Shown: piece after piece, positions 36,623-46,999 of the stretch
Layout of the letters: each line of letters opens with the position of its first letter
Position numbering within the stretch: the stretch's first letter is position 1
From: CAZNGF01 sp964572855
GTDB taxonomy: Bacteria; Bipolaricaulota; Bipolaricaulia; RBG-16-55-9; JAJCYT01
Direction of reading: 5' to 3'
DNA: 60,625 nt
Assembly (NCBI GenBank): GCA_964572855.1
Contig: CAZNGF010000007.1
Coordinates: 1-60,625 of the forward strand
Made by a program: the position numbers and the translations under genes
Notes under the pieces: generated by a model
What the model saw: only the letters and a program-made list of their open reading frames with translations
Told to the model about the DNA's origin: nothing
The model's database searches: none

Positions 36623-37796
36623 CCGGCGGCGCACGCTGCTGACGCTGGCCGTGATCGCGCTCGGGACCTCGATGGGCTTCCACCTGAGCGGCTACACCAG
36701 CCAGGCGCTGGACGCGGTCAAACAGGGCGCCATCGACCAATACGCCCACCTGCAGATCGCCTCGCCCCTGCTGTGGGAGGACGACAACCTGGGCGCCGAC
36801 GCCATGCTCCCCCCCGACCGGCTGGCGGAACTGGGGGAGGCGTTGAGCGCGCGGCCCGAGGTGGCGGCCCACAGCCCCGAGATGGTCCTGTCGGCCATGG
36901 CCTCGACCGCCGAGAAGGCCAAGGTGATCGACCTGGTGGCCTTCGTACCCGGCAACGCCGCGCTCGACTACAACGCGCTCGTGGTCCAGGGCAAGCTTCT
37001 GGACGCCTCCGCCCGCAACCCGGTGCTGGTCGGGCGCAGCCTGGCCCAGGAGCTTTCCATCGCCCCGGGCGACTACCTGCGCGTGACCACGAGCACGCTG
37101 GGCGGATCCTACAACCAGGAAACCCTGCAGGTGGTCGGGATCTACAGCCGCAACGACGTGCAGGACGAGAGCCAGCTCGCCTTCGTCCCGCTGGAGACGG
37201 GCCAATCCCTGCTCAAGACCGACGGCGTCAACAAGGTAGCCGTCCGGCTGCACGACGTCGAGGACACCGCGGCGGTGGCCGCCGGCCTGAACGCGGATTT
37301 GGCTTCGCCCGAGGCGCCGCTGGCCGTGCGCAGCTGGGACCAGCTCTCGGTCTACTACCAGCAGACGCGCGGGTTCTTTGAGCTGCTGTTTTCGTTCCTG
37401 ATGGTGGCGATCTCGCTTCTAGTCTTTTTCATCGTGTTCCAGGTGCTCTCGATGTCGTTTTTGGAGCGCACGCGCGAGGTGGGCACGATCCGCGCCATCG
37501 GGACCAAGCGGCGCCAGATTTTCGCGATGTTCCTGCTGGAGAGCCTGATGCTGGCGTTGCTCGGCGGCGCGCTGGGCTTGGCCTTCGGCTGGGCCAGCGG
37601 GGGCGCGTTCAACGCGCTCGAGCTGGGCTGGACCCCGCCGGGCGCCCTGCAACCGCTGCCCGTCCAGGTCGAGTTGAGCTGGAGCGCCGCCTGGCTCCCG
37701 CTTTTGATCAGCGCCGCGGCCACCTTGCTGTCCGCGCTCTACCCGACCGTGCACGCCTCGCGGCTCAACATCGTGAACGCGCTGCGGGCGAACTGA
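36585..37796 (+). CDS. FtsX-like/MacB-type ABC permease (first)
   Basis: 403 residues, GTG start with AAGGAGG upstream. One N-terminal membrane helix (about 18-38), a large extracytoplasmic domain (about 50-260), and three C-terminal helices (about 265-395). The conserved stalk motif SFLERTREVGTIRAIGTKRRQIFAMFLLE precedes the second helix. It forms a heterodimer candidate with the permease at 37911-39149, which has the same layout. Confidence 0.93.
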   Translation: MWFPLALRNLTRNRRRTLLTLAVIALGTSMGFHLSGYTSQALDAVKQGAIDQYAHLQIASPLLWEDDNLGADAMLPPDRLAELGEALSARPEVAAHSPEMVLSAMASTAEKAKVIDLVAFVPGNAALDYNALVVQGKLLDASARNPVLVGRSLAQELSIAPGDYLRVTTSTLGGSYNQETLQVVGIYSRNDVQDESQLAFVPLETGQSLLKTDGVNKVAVRLHDVEDTAAVAAGLNADLASPEAPLAVRSWDQLSVYYQQTRGFFELLFSFLMVAISLLVFFIVFQVLSMSFLERTREVGTIRAIGTKRRQIFAMFLLESLMLALLGGALGLAFGWASGGAFNALELGWTPPGALQPLPVQVELSWSAAWLPLLISAAATLLSALYPTVHASRLNIVNALRAN

Positions 37797-37910
37797 GATG
37801 GAAAACAGGGAGCGCGCGGAGCAGGCGCGGGGCACGTGGAGGAGCTTGGGCATGCCCTGTGGCCGCTGTGAGAGCTCTGCGACCTCTGTGGCAAGGACTT
37901 GGAGGCAACG

Positions 37911-39149
37911 ATGTTCCTGAAAATCGCACTGCGCAACGTGTTTCGCAACAAGCGTCGCACCGCGCTCAGCATGGCCGTGATCGTGTTCGGGGTCTCGATG
38001 CTCTACCTCGTGGTCGGGTTCGTCCACAGCAGCCTGGCCTCGACCAAAGAGAGCATGGCGCAGACGTTCGGCTCGGTCCAGATCGCCGACGCGCGCGTGT
38101 TCGAGGGCACGACCCGCGGTTACGACCACCTGCTGGACGCCGACACCCTGGCCGTGATCAACGGCCTGCTGGCCGACGACCCCCGCGTGCTCGGCACCAA
38201 GGCCGAGCTCGGCTTCACGGGCCTGATCGGCAACAGCAAGGGCAGTCGCCTGGTCACGGGCGCGGGCTTCGTGCCGGGCAACCCGGTCGAGGACTTCAGC
38301 GGCTACGTGGTCGAGGGCGAGCCGCTGGGCGCGGTCGAACCGGACCCCGAGGACCGCTTCGCCGGCCGCGAGGTCATCCTGGGCCGCAAGCTGGCCGCCG
38401 CGCTCGACGTGGCGCCCGGCGACCTGATCAACGTGGCCACCACCTCGACCACCGGCAACTTCAGCGCGGCCTCGGCCCGCATCACCGGCGTGTTCAAGTA
38501 CAACGACCAGGAGAAAGAGGGCCAGCTGGCCTACGTCTCGCTCCCGTTCGCCCAGAAGCTCATGCGGACCGAGCGCGTCGAACGGATCGTGGTCGACCTG
38601 GAGACAATCGACGCCGCGGAAGGCTTCGCCGCCGAGTTGGAGGGCAAGCTGGCCGCCGCGGGGCTGGCGGGACTCGGCGTCGAGCCGTGGCAGGCGCTCA
38701 ACCCGCTCTACGACCAGGTGAAGCAGTTCGGGGACGCGTTCACGCTCTTCACCAACGCCGGCGTGTTCATCCTGGTGTTCTTCGGCGTGCTCGAGGTGCT
38801 GACCATGTCGTTTTTGGAGCGCACGCGCGAGGTCGGCACGATCCGCGCGGTGGGCACCAAGCGCCGGCAGGTGTTTGCGATGTTCCTGCAGGAGGGCCTG
38901 GCGCTGGGCGTGCTGGGCAGCCTGCTGGGGGTGGCCGCCGGCGCGGGGGCGGCGCTCTGGGTCAACGGCTCGGGGCTGAGCTGGCTGCCGCCGGGCGCGA
39001 TCGACCCCGTGCCCGTCTCGGTCCAGATCGGCCTGGGCGCCGCGGCGCTCCCACTGGCCGCCGCCCTGCTCTCGACGCTGCTGGGCGCGATTTATCCGGC
39101 CTTCAAGGGCTCGCGGCTCAACATCGTGCGGGCGCTGGGGTACGTCTAG
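37911..39149 (+). CDS. FtsX-like/MacB-type ABC permease (second)
   Basis: 412 residues from the ATG at 37911 (GGAGG five bases upstream). Same topology and the same FLERTREVGTIRAVGTKRRQVFAMFLQE motif as the preceding permease, so the two are a gene duplication. The 114 bases between them hold no gene. LolC/LolE-type complexes use such heterodimers with a LolD-like ATPase, and a LolA-like protein is encoded downstream. Confidence 0.93.
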   Translation: MFLKIALRNVFRNKRRTALSMAVIVFGVSMLYLVVGFVHSSLASTKESMAQTFGSVQIADARVFEGTTRGYDHLLDADTLAVINGLLADDPRVLGTKAELGFTGLIGNSKGSRLVTGAGFVPGNPVEDFSGYVVEGEPLGAVEPDPEDRFAGREVILGRKLAAALDVAPGDLINVATTSTTGNFSAASARITGVFKYNDQEKEGQLAYVSLPFAQKLMRTERVERIVVDLETIDAAEGFAAELEGKLAAAGLAGLGVEPWQALNPLYDQVKQFGDAFTLFTNAGVFILVFFGVLEVLTMSFLERTREVGTIRAVGTKRRQVFAMFLQEGLALGVLGSLLGVAAGAGAALWVNGSGLSWLPPGAIDPVPVSVQIGLGAAALPLAAALLSTLLGAIYPAFKGSRLNIVRALGYV

Positions 39150-39186
39150 GTGCGCATGCGGATTCGGATACGATGAACGTGGCCAT

Positions 39187-39248
39187 GTAGGGGCGCGATT
39201 CATCGCGCCCACGGTCACGCGCCGGGTCCAATGAATTGGACCCCTACG
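39187..39248. repeat. Paired palindromic repeat, family A copy 5 (compact)
   Basis: GTAGGGGCGCGATTCATCGC and GGGTCCAATGAATTGGACCC only about 13 bases apart, the tightest copy in the window. It lies inside the exporter operon between the second permease and the LolA-like gene. Confidence 0.9.
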
Positions 39249-39280
39249 GATAACCAATCAACCCTAACAAGGAGATCGAC

Positions 39281-40048
39281 ATGAAGCGATTGACGGTGAT
39301 GACGTTGCTGGCGTTGCTGCTGGGGGTCGTGGGCACGATCGCCCAGGATGGAATGAGCGAGGAGCAGTTGCTCGGGACGATGGACTTCCAGCGCTTTGCG
39401 GCCTTCTTCGACCCCGAGGTGCCGGGCACGACCTTCACCACCGAGATCGTGGCCGACCGGCCCGACGGGAGCAAGCAGGCCGTGGTCCAGGTCTCCTGGA
39501 AGTTCTTCCCCGGCGAGGGCCAACGCGCGCGCATCGACTACCTGAGCCCCGAGGAGCTCACCGGCGACACGTTCGTGGTCACGGGCGAGGGCATCTTCTT
39601 CTGGAACCCGGACCTGTTCGAGCCGCTCAAGGTCGACGGCCGCTTCGAGGTGTTCGGCGACGCCACCGTGGTCGAGGTCGTGGGCATCCCGTTCCAGGGG
39701 GAATACACGATCACCGAGCAGCGCAGCGGCGCGTTCGAGGACGGGCGCGCCTCGATCGAGCTCGACTTGGTGGCGGCGCGCGAGGGCGTGGCCTTCCCGC
39801 AGGCCACCGTGGCCGCCGACGCCGAGACGCTCCAGCCCGTGACGCTGGCGCTGCACGACGAGGACGGCGACCTGCTCCACTTCAACACGTTCGAGGAGTA
39901 CGGCGTGTCGGGGGGCAAGCCGCACTTCAAGCGCCAGTTGCTCGACAACCGGGTCGTGCCCGTGAACCAGACGCTCATGATCGTGACCCACGTCGAGACC
40001 AAGGACCTGCCGGACGAGATGTTCGACCCCGCGGAGCTGGGGCGGTAG
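39281..40048 (+). CDS. LolA-like outer-membrane lipoprotein-sorting protein
   Basis: A 255-residue exported protein; signal peptide MKRLTVMTLLALLLGVVGTIAQ. It has the half-barrel pattern of the LolA/LolB-like family whose genes follow FtsX-type permeases: VQVSWKFFPGEGQRARIDYLSP, then a run of short strands to VETKDLPDEMFDP. AAGGAG precedes the ATG. With the ATPase and two permeases it forms an export or envelope-lipid/lipoprotein trafficking unit, which would suggest a diderm envelope; that is an inference. Confidence 0.82.
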   Translation: MKRLTVMTLLALLLGVVGTIAQDGMSEEQLLGTMDFQRFAAFFDPEVPGTTFTTEIVADRPDGSKQAVVQVSWKFFPGEGQRARIDYLSPEELTGDTFVVTGEGIFFWNPDLFEPLKVDGRFEVFGDATVVEVVGIPFQGEYTITEQRSGAFEDGRASIELDLVAAREGVAFPQATVAADAETLQPVTLALHDEDGDLLHFNTFEEYGVSGGKPHFKRQLLDNRVVPVNQTLMIVTHVETKDLPDEMFDPAELGR

Positions 40049-40133
40049 ACGGACCGATCCGTGGTCTCGGGCTTGTCACCGGCCGCGCGCCGGGCGATCA
40101 TTGAGCTAGCATGCAAGCTGGAGGCTTAACCCC

Positions 40134-41753
40134 ATGAACCGAACGAAACTGCTGTTGACGTGTACGCTCGTGCTCGTTCTGACCCCGGCGCTGGCCTGGG
40201 GACAGGCCGCGCCGGACGACGAGGCGCTGCGCGCGCTCAAGCTCGAGGCCCTGCTGGCGGTGAGCCCCGTGCTGCTGGACCCGGCCAGCCAGGAAGCCGA
40301 CCGCCTGAGCGTGGCCACCCTGCTGGTTTGGACCGGCGAGCTGGGGGCGCTGCCGCTGCTGTCGCAGGCGCTGCGGGCCGACCCGTTCGCCTCGGTGCGC
40401 CGCGCCGTGGCCGAAGGGTTGAGCGGTCTGGATGCCATCGAGGCCTCGTACCCGCTCGAGGACGCGGCCGCCGCCGCGCCGACCTCGAGCATCCGCTGGG
40501 CGGCCGGGGTCTCGCTGGTGCGGCTCGACCCCGCGCGCGCGGACGTGATCGACGCGCTCCTGAGCGAGAAGGCGACGCTGTCCGCGGCGGCGCTCTCGCT
40601 CCAGGGGGGCGAGGCCGTGGCCGGCTTCCCCGAGCCGTTCTGGCCGAGCGCGGTGAGAGCGTTCGTGGCCGCGTTCCCGAACCCGACCTACAACAGCGTC
40701 GAGCGCGCGGCCATGCTCAAGGCGCTGGCCGAGCTGGGGGCGCAGCGGGCGGTCCCGCTCATGCGCGAGGCGCTCAACGACACCGGAGACGATCCGTTCG
40801 TGCGCGGCGCGGCCGCGTTCGCGCTCGGGCGTCTGGGCGCCCGCGAGGCCGTGCCGGACCTGATCGGCGTTTTGGATTCGGACATGGGCGCCCTCCAGAT
40901 CGGTGCGCTGAACGCACTGGCGCGGCTGGCCGCGCCCGAGGCGTTTCAACCGCTGACCGACGTGTTACAGGGGGTCGCCTCCGCCGAGATCCGCGCGGCC
41001 GCTGCCGACGCCTTGAGCGCCTACGGCGCGGCGGCGGTGCCCGCCCTGACCCGAGCGCTGGAAGGGGATCCCTCGCCGGCCGCCCGCCAGGCCGCCCTCA
41101 GGGGGCTGAAGGCGATCGGGGGCGAGCAAGCGGCCCAGGCGATCGTCGACTTCGCGGACAGCGACTATCTCGCCAGCTGCGATCCGCAAGCGTGCAGCGG
41201 GCTCGCGCTCGAGCTCCTGGGCGCGCTGGCCGGCCTTGGGCGCGGCGAACTGGCGCTGGCGCTGCTGACCCAAGCGCTGGACGCGCTGGAGGCGGCCATC
41301 CCGTTCGTCTACGCCTTCGCGGAAGGTCAGCTCGTGCGCGCCGCCGCCGAGGTCGGGCGCGCCGCGCCGGCGACCTTCGACCTGCTGATCGGCGACGACA
41401 ACGCGTTCGTCCAGGCCGTGGGACTGGCGGCGCTGGCCCAGGTGCGTGGCCCCCACGCGCGCACGACGCTCGTGCGCTTCGTCGATCCCGAGGGCAACCG
41501 GCTCCTGCGGCGCGTGGCGCTGGAGGGGCTTGCCCCGCACGCGACGCCCGACGACGTCGACCTGTTCGCCCCCTGGCTCACCGACCGCGACCGCCGCACG
41601 CGCGGGGCCGCTTACGACGCCCTGGCCCGCGCCGGCGACGGCCGCGCGCTCGCGCCGCTGCGCGCCGCGCTCGGGCACGCGTCGCTGGCCGTGCGCCTGC
41701 AGGCCACCGAGGCGGCCTTCGCCTACGCGAACCGGATGTTGGACGGCGAGTAG
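40134..41753 (+). CDS. Secreted HEAT-repeat protein
   Basis: 539 residues; signal peptide MNRTKLLLTCTLVLVLTPALAWG. The rest is a chain of about a dozen two-helix HEAT repeats with recurring patterns such as AAAFALGRLGAREAVPDLIGVL and AAADALSAYGAAAVPALTRAL. There is no catalytic motif, so a protein-protein scaffold is likely. An 85-base gap separates it from the LolA-like gene, and it may belong to the same operon. Confidence 0.88.
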   Translation: MNRTKLLLTCTLVLVLTPALAWGQAAPDDEALRALKLEALLAVSPVLLDPASQEADRLSVATLLVWTGELGALPLLSQALRADPFASVRRAVAEGLSGLDAIEASYPLEDAAAAAPTSSIRWAAGVSLVRLDPARADVIDALLSEKATLSAAALSLQGGEAVAGFPEPFWPSAVRAFVAAFPNPTYNSVERAAMLKALAELGAQRAVPLMREALNDTGDDPFVRGAAAFALGRLGAREAVPDLIGVLDSDMGALQIGALNALARLAAPEAFQPLTDVLQGVASAEIRAAAADALSAYGAAAVPALTRALEGDPSPAARQAALRGLKAIGGEQAAQAIVDFADSDYLASCDPQACSGLALELLGALAGLGRGELALALLTQALDALEAAIPFVYAFAEGQLVRAAAEVGRAAPATFDLLIGDDNAFVQAVGLAALAQVRGPHARTTLVRFVDPEGNRLLRRVALEGLAPHATPDDVDLFAPWLTDRDRRTRGAAYDALARAGDGRALAPLRAALGHASLAVRLQATEAAFAYANRMLDGE

Positions 41754-41772
41754 GCCGTCACGCTGCCTTGGC

Positions 41773-42648
41773 TCAGCGCACCGAACGCGCCGGCGGGCGC
41801 AGGTAGACGAACCAGTAGACGGTTGCCACCATGACCGCGCCGCCGAAGGCGTTGCCCAGCGTGACCGGAACCAGGTTGCCCAGAAAGCCGACCCAGTCGA
41901 GCCCCGCGAGCGCCTCGGGGCCCAGGTCCGAGGCCGCCACGGCCGCCGGTTGGCCCTTGAGCAGGATCCCGAGCGGGATGAAGTACATGTTGGCCACGCT
42001 GTGCTCGAAGCCCGAGGCCACGAACGCCGTGATCGGGAACACGATCGAGAGGATCTTGTCCGTGGTCGTGCGCGCGCTGAAGCAGAGCCAGACCGCCAGA
42101 CACACGAGCGCGTTGCAGAGCGCGCCCAGCACGAGCGCCTGCGAAAAGCCCAGGTCCACCTTGCCGGCCGCGATGCGGAGCGCGTTGGCGCCCACGAGGT
42201 GGGCGTCGAAGGCCCACTGCCCGCTCCAGTAGAGCAGCAGGACCGTGGCCAGCGCGCCGATGAAATTGCCGATGTAGGCGAGCCCCCAGTTGCGCAGCAG
42301 CCGCGGCGTGCTCACCTTGCGCCCGGCCCAGGCCATCACGATCAGGTTGTTGCCCGTAAACAGCTCGGCGCCGGCCACCACCACCAGGATCAGCCCCAGG
42401 CTGAAGGCCAGCCCGCCGAGCAGTTTGTTCAAGCTGTAGCTCAGTCCCGTGTCGGCCGTGACCAGCGTGGCAAACGCCGCCCCCAGCGCGATGAACGCGC
42501 CGGCCAGCACGGCCAGCGCCAGCGTGTTGCGCACGCCCAGCTGCGCCTTGGCCACGCCCACGGTCTCGACCCGGCGGGCCATCTCGCTCGGGGCGTAGGC
42601 GTCGAACGAGGGCTGCGGTTGAACGGCTTCCTTGTCGTCCTTTGACAT
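41773..42648 (-). CDS. Formate/nitrite transporter family (FocA/NirC) channel
   Basis: A 291-residue, six-helix anion channel from the ATG at 42648 (GAGGGGG upstream). AGAELFTGNNLIVMAWAG carries the hallmark helix-breaking loop, and FEHSVANMYFIPLGIL is the second one. Formate, nitrite and hydrosulfide channels share these. No formate or nitrite enzyme is nearby, so the substrate is open. Confidence 0.92.
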   Translation of the reverse strand: MSKDDKEAVQPQPSFDAYAPSEMARRVETVGVAKAQLGVRNTLALAVLAGAFIALGAAFATLVTADTGLSYSLNKLLGGLAFSLGLILVVVAGAELFTGNNLIVMAWAGRKVSTPRLLRNWGLAYIGNFIGALATVLLLYWSGQWAFDAHLVGANALRIAAGKVDLGFSQALVLGALCNALVCLAVWLCFSARTTTDKILSIVFPITAFVASGFEHSVANMYFIPLGILLKGQPAAVAASDLGPEALAGLDWVGFLGNLVPVTLGNAFGGAVMVATVYWFVYLRPPARSVR

Positions 42649-42783
42649 GACTTCCCCCTCTTTACTGTCTCGGTCATGGCGTCCGTTCGGGGGCGCCTCG
42701 GCCCCTCCATGGTCGTGCATGTTGGCTGCCACATCAAATCTGGTGAGGCCGGGATGGTCCATGCCCGCGAACAGGGGAGCCGC

Positions 42784-44064
42784 TCACGCCGCCTTGCGCG
42801 GCCGTTTGATGAACAGCGCCGCGACCGCCAGGGCCAGCGGGACGAAGCCCGAGATCGTGAGCGCGAGGTGGTAGCTGCCCAGCAGGTCGCGCGCCACGCC
42901 CAGCGGCAGCGGGCCCAGCGCCGAGCCGAACACCATGATCGTGGTGGCCGTTCCCGCGATCGCCCCCAGGTGGGCGCGCCCGTAGAACTTGGCCCAGACC
43001 ACGCCCGAGATCGTGCGGGAGAGGCCCGAGATCGCGCCCAGCAACACGCCGTAGAGGAAGGCCAGCGCCACCCCGTTCAGGGCCTGGGCCAGCCAGAGCA
43101 CGGCGGTCAGGAGCACGAGCGCGGCGGCCAGCATGCGACGCACCGGGAGCCGGTCGGCCAGCACGCCGCTGGTCAGCGTGAAAAGCGCGTTGGACAAAGC
43201 GATCGGGACGTAGACGATCGCCGCGGCGTCGGCGGGCAGGCCGTTGTCCTGAAAGATGCTCACCATGTGGAAGAACAGCCCCGTCGAAAACAGCGCGATC
43301 GAGCTCAAGCCCAAAGCCGCGATCCAGAAGGCCGGCGTGCGCAGCGCCTCGGCCGCGCTCCAGTTCTCCTCGGCGGCCGGGACGCGGGCGTTGAGCGGGC
43401 CGGGGCCGCGCCCCCCGTCGGGCTCGAGCCCGTAGTCCTCGGGCGTCTCGCGCACGAAGGTCGCGGCCAGCGGGACCATGAGCACCCAGAGGCCGAGCCC
43501 CAGGATCATGTAGGTCGGACGCCAGCCCAGCGCGGGGATGAGCGCGTTGATCAGCACCGGGAACCCTCCCGTGCCCAGCAGCGCGAAGCTCAACCCCGAG
43601 ATCCCGTTCACGGTCCCGCGCCGGCGCACCCACCAGCGGTTGATCGCGGTCGTGCTGGCCAGCGTCAGGCTCCCCTGCCCCAGCAGCCGGATGAGCAGGA
43701 ACCCCAGCGCCAGCGTGACCGCGTTCGAGACGAAGCCCATGTAGAGGCAGGCCCCCCCGAACAGCGCCGCGATCCCCGTCATGGTCGCCCGCGCCCCCCG
43801 GCGGTCGATCAGGCGCCCGACGTAGGGGAGGCTGAAGCCGGCGACCAGCGTGCTGCCGGTGTAGAGCGAGCTCACCAGCGAGCGGCTCAGCTCCAGGTCC
43901 GCGATGAAGCCCTCGATGAAGATCGAGACCGCGTACGTCTGCCCCGGGCTGGTCATGATCGTGCCCAGCGTGCCCACGGCCAGCACGACCCAGCCGTAGT
44001 AGACGGGCGAGCCGTGGACGAGCCGGCTGTGGCGCGCGGGCGGCGGGGGCGAGGAGCGGTTCAT
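42784..44064 (-). CDS. Major facilitator superfamily transporter
   Basis: A 426-residue, 12-helix carrier from the ATG at 44064 (GGGAGG upstream). YYGWVVLAVGTLGTIMTSPGQTYAVSIF in the first helix and GRLIDRRGAR in loop 2-3 place it with the oxalate/formate antiporter-like or monocarboxylate-type branch of MFS. Substrate unknown. It is next to, and in the same direction as, the FocA-type channel, which also moves small carboxylates. Confidence 0.88.
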   Translation of the reverse strand: MNRSSPPPPARHSRLVHGSPVYYGWVVLAVGTLGTIMTSPGQTYAVSIFIEGFIADLELSRSLVSSLYTGSTLVAGFSLPYVGRLIDRRGARATMTGIAALFGGACLYMGFVSNAVTLALGFLLIRLLGQGSLTLASTTAINRWWVRRRGTVNGISGLSFALLGTGGFPVLINALIPALGWRPTYMILGLGLWVLMVPLAATFVRETPEDYGLEPDGGRGPGPLNARVPAAEENWSAAEALRTPAFWIAALGLSSIALFSTGLFFHMVSIFQDNGLPADAAAIVYVPIALSNALFTLTSGVLADRLPVRRMLAAALVLLTAVLWLAQALNGVALAFLYGVLLGAISGLSRTISGVVWAKFYGRAHLGAIAGTATTIMVFGSALGPLPLGVARDLLGSYHLALTISGFVPLALAVAALFIKRPRKAA

Positions 44065-44174
44065 GGGCGACCTCCCGGACAGCAAGAAGAGCCGCCATCT
44101 TAACGGGTCGCTGGGGCAGCGGCCACGGACAGGACGCGGCCGCGCGCCGGGGGCCTCCACTTTTCGGAGGGCGT

Positions 44175-45299
44175 TCAGCCGCTGCTCAGGCCCTGCCGGA
44201 GGTAGTCGCGCGCCAGCGCCCTGCCCTTGCCCCGCAGCGCAAGCTGGCCGTTGGCGCGTTCCAGCAACCCGCGCTTTTCGGCGCGGGCCACGACGCGCTC
44301 GGCAAAGCGCTCCCCCCAGCCGAAGTGCGCGTAGAGGGTGTCCATATGGTTTTCCTCCTCCGCCTCGGGCCCGCCCTCGTGGTTGAGCAGGTGGATGGCC
44401 AGCATGGCCTCGGCAAAGACCCAGCGGTTGTTGGCCTTGCGCAACAACGCCGCGGCCAGACCCCTGCCGGGGGCGAACAGGAAGGCCAGCAGGAAGAAGA
44501 ACCCGGCCATCAGGGCCATCGAGCCCGAGATGCTGGCGTCGATCCGGAGCGCGAAGTAGAAGCCGCACACCGCGCTCACGACCCCGATCAGCGCGCTGAG
44601 GACGATCATGCGCAGCAGCCGGTCGGTCAGCAAATAGGCCGTCGCCGGTGGCGCGATCATGAGGGCGACGACCAGGATGGCGCCCACCGCGTCGAAGGCG
44701 CCCACGGCCGTGACCGAGACCAGCGACATGAGGGCGTAGTGCAGCGCGCCGGGCGCCAGCCCCAGCGCGGCGGCCAGCGCGGGGTCGAAGGTCCCGAGCT
44801 TGAGCTCCTTGTAGAAGGCCGCGATGAAGGCGACGTTGAGCAGCAGGATCGTCCCCATCACGACCAGCGACAGCGGGGCCACGGCCACCCCGCTGACCAC
44901 GAGGCGGTGGAAGGGCGCAAAGGCCAGCTCGCCCAGCAGCACGACGTCGAGGTCGAGGTGGACGTTGCCGGCGAAGCGGTTGAGCAGGATGATCCCCAGG
45001 CTGAACAGCAGCGGAAACACGAACCCGATGGCGGCGTCGTGCTTGAGCAGCCCCGTGTTCTTGACCGCCTCGGTGAGCACGACCGTGAGCACGCCGGTAA
45101 GCGCCGCGCCCAGGATCAGAACCGGCGAGTGGACGCTTTGCACGGCGAAGAAGGCCAGCGCGATGCCGAAGATGATCGCGTGGCTGATGGCGTCGCTGAC
45201 CATGGCCATGCGCCGCAGCACGAGGAAGGTCCCCGGCAGCGCGCAGGCCAGCGCCACGGCCGCGGCGATCAGCAGGATGTCGCGCTCGAAGCCGGTCAC
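44175..45299 (-). CDS. Mn/Zn ABC importer permease with C-terminal winged-helix-like extension
   Basis: 374 residues. Eight or nine membrane helices to about 290 with the conserved MAMVSDAISHAIIFGIAL and AFDAVGAILVVALMIAPPATAYLL. The last 80 residues are soluble, with a helix-rich NNRWVFAEAMLAIHLL and RAEKRGLLERANGQLALRGKGRAL, resembling a winged-helix; many TroC/MntC-type permeases have such a tail. It is the last gene of the four-gene importer, following the other permease without a gap. Confidence 0.93.
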   Translation of the reverse strand: MTGFERDILLIAAAVALACALPGTFLVLRRMAMVSDAISHAIIFGIALAFFAVQSVHSPVLILGAALTGVLTVVLTEAVKNTGLLKHDAAIGFVFPLLFSLGIILLNRFAGNVHLDLDVVLLGELAFAPFHRLVVSGVAVAPLSLVVMGTILLLNVAFIAAFYKELKLGTFDPALAAALGLAPGALHYALMSLVSVTAVGAFDAVGAILVVALMIAPPATAYLLTDRLLRMIVLSALIGVVSAVCGFYFALRIDASISGSMALMAGFFFLLAFLFAPGRGLAAALLRKANNRWVFAEAMLAIHLLNHEGGPEAEEENHMDTLYAHFGWGERFAERVVARAEKRGLLERANGQLALRGKGRALARDYLRQGLSSG

Positions 45300-45300
45300 A

Positions 45301-46226
45301 TCACGCCTCCCCTTCCGGCAACGCTTCCGGAGCCCGCAGCCGCCTGCCCCTGCGCCGATCCCCGATCCAGCGCCAGACCGTGCCCCGGCGCGGGGCGAAC
45401 AGCAGCGAGACCAGGACGAGCGCGCTCAAGCAGACCACGATCATCGGGCCCGTGGGCAGGCGCGCGGCCGTGCTGCTGAGCGCCGCGCCGGTCACGCTGG
45501 AGGCCACCGCAAAGCCGGCCGAAAGGCCGACCATGACGCCGAGCCTGTCGGTCCACTGCCGCGCCGCCGCGCCGGGGGCCACCACCAGCGCGCTCATCAG
45601 GATGACGCCGACGGTCTTGAGGCCGATCACGATGGCCACCACCAGCAGCGTGGTCAGCAGCAGGTCGAGCCGTCCCATGGGCAGCCCCAGGCTGCGGCCG
45701 AAGCTGGGGTCGAAGCAGAGCAGCTTGAACTCCTTCCACAGGACCAGCGTCACCAACACGGCGGCGCCGCCCAGCGCGGCCATCACCGTGACGTCCCCCA
45801 TCACCATGCCGGCGGCCTGTCCGAACAGGAACTGGTCGAGCCCGGCCTGCGAGGCCGTGGGCAGGCGCTGGATGAAGGTGAGCACGACCATCCCGCCGCC
45901 GAAGAAGACCGAGAGCACGATGGCCAGCGCGCTGTCGAACTTGACGCGCGTGTAGGCCGTCACGCCCATGATCCACACGATCCCCAGCCAGCCCGTGAGC
46001 GCCGCGCCGAAGGCCAGGAAGAGCGGCTCCTTGGTGCCGCCCCACAGGAAGGTGAGCGCCACGCCCGGCAGCGCGGCGTGGGAGAGGGCATCGCCCAGCA
46101 GGCTCTGGCCGCGCAGGACGGCAAACGCCCCCAGCACGCCGCTGGAGATCCCCAGGATCGCCGTCCCCAGGGCCACGGTCCGCAGCGTGTAGTCGAACAG
46201 CAGGTCGTGCAGCAGGTCCATCCCGC

Positions 46227-46230
<4 letters not shown>
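45301..46230 (-). CDS. Mn/Zn ABC importer permease (core)
   Basis: 309 residues, ABC-3 family. It has RGQSLLGDALSHAALPGVALTFL, the family signature, and LKTVGVILMSALVVAPGAAARQW. Lacks the C-terminal extension of its partner. Overlaps the ATPase gene by four bases. Confidence 0.94.
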
Positions 46231-46985
<755 letters not shown>

Positions 46986-46999
46986 GGCGGATGGGGGGC

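Noticed and set aside
37797..37910. Small gene between the two FtsX-like permeases
   Set aside because: No frame with a ribosome site or plausible composition in the 114 bases.
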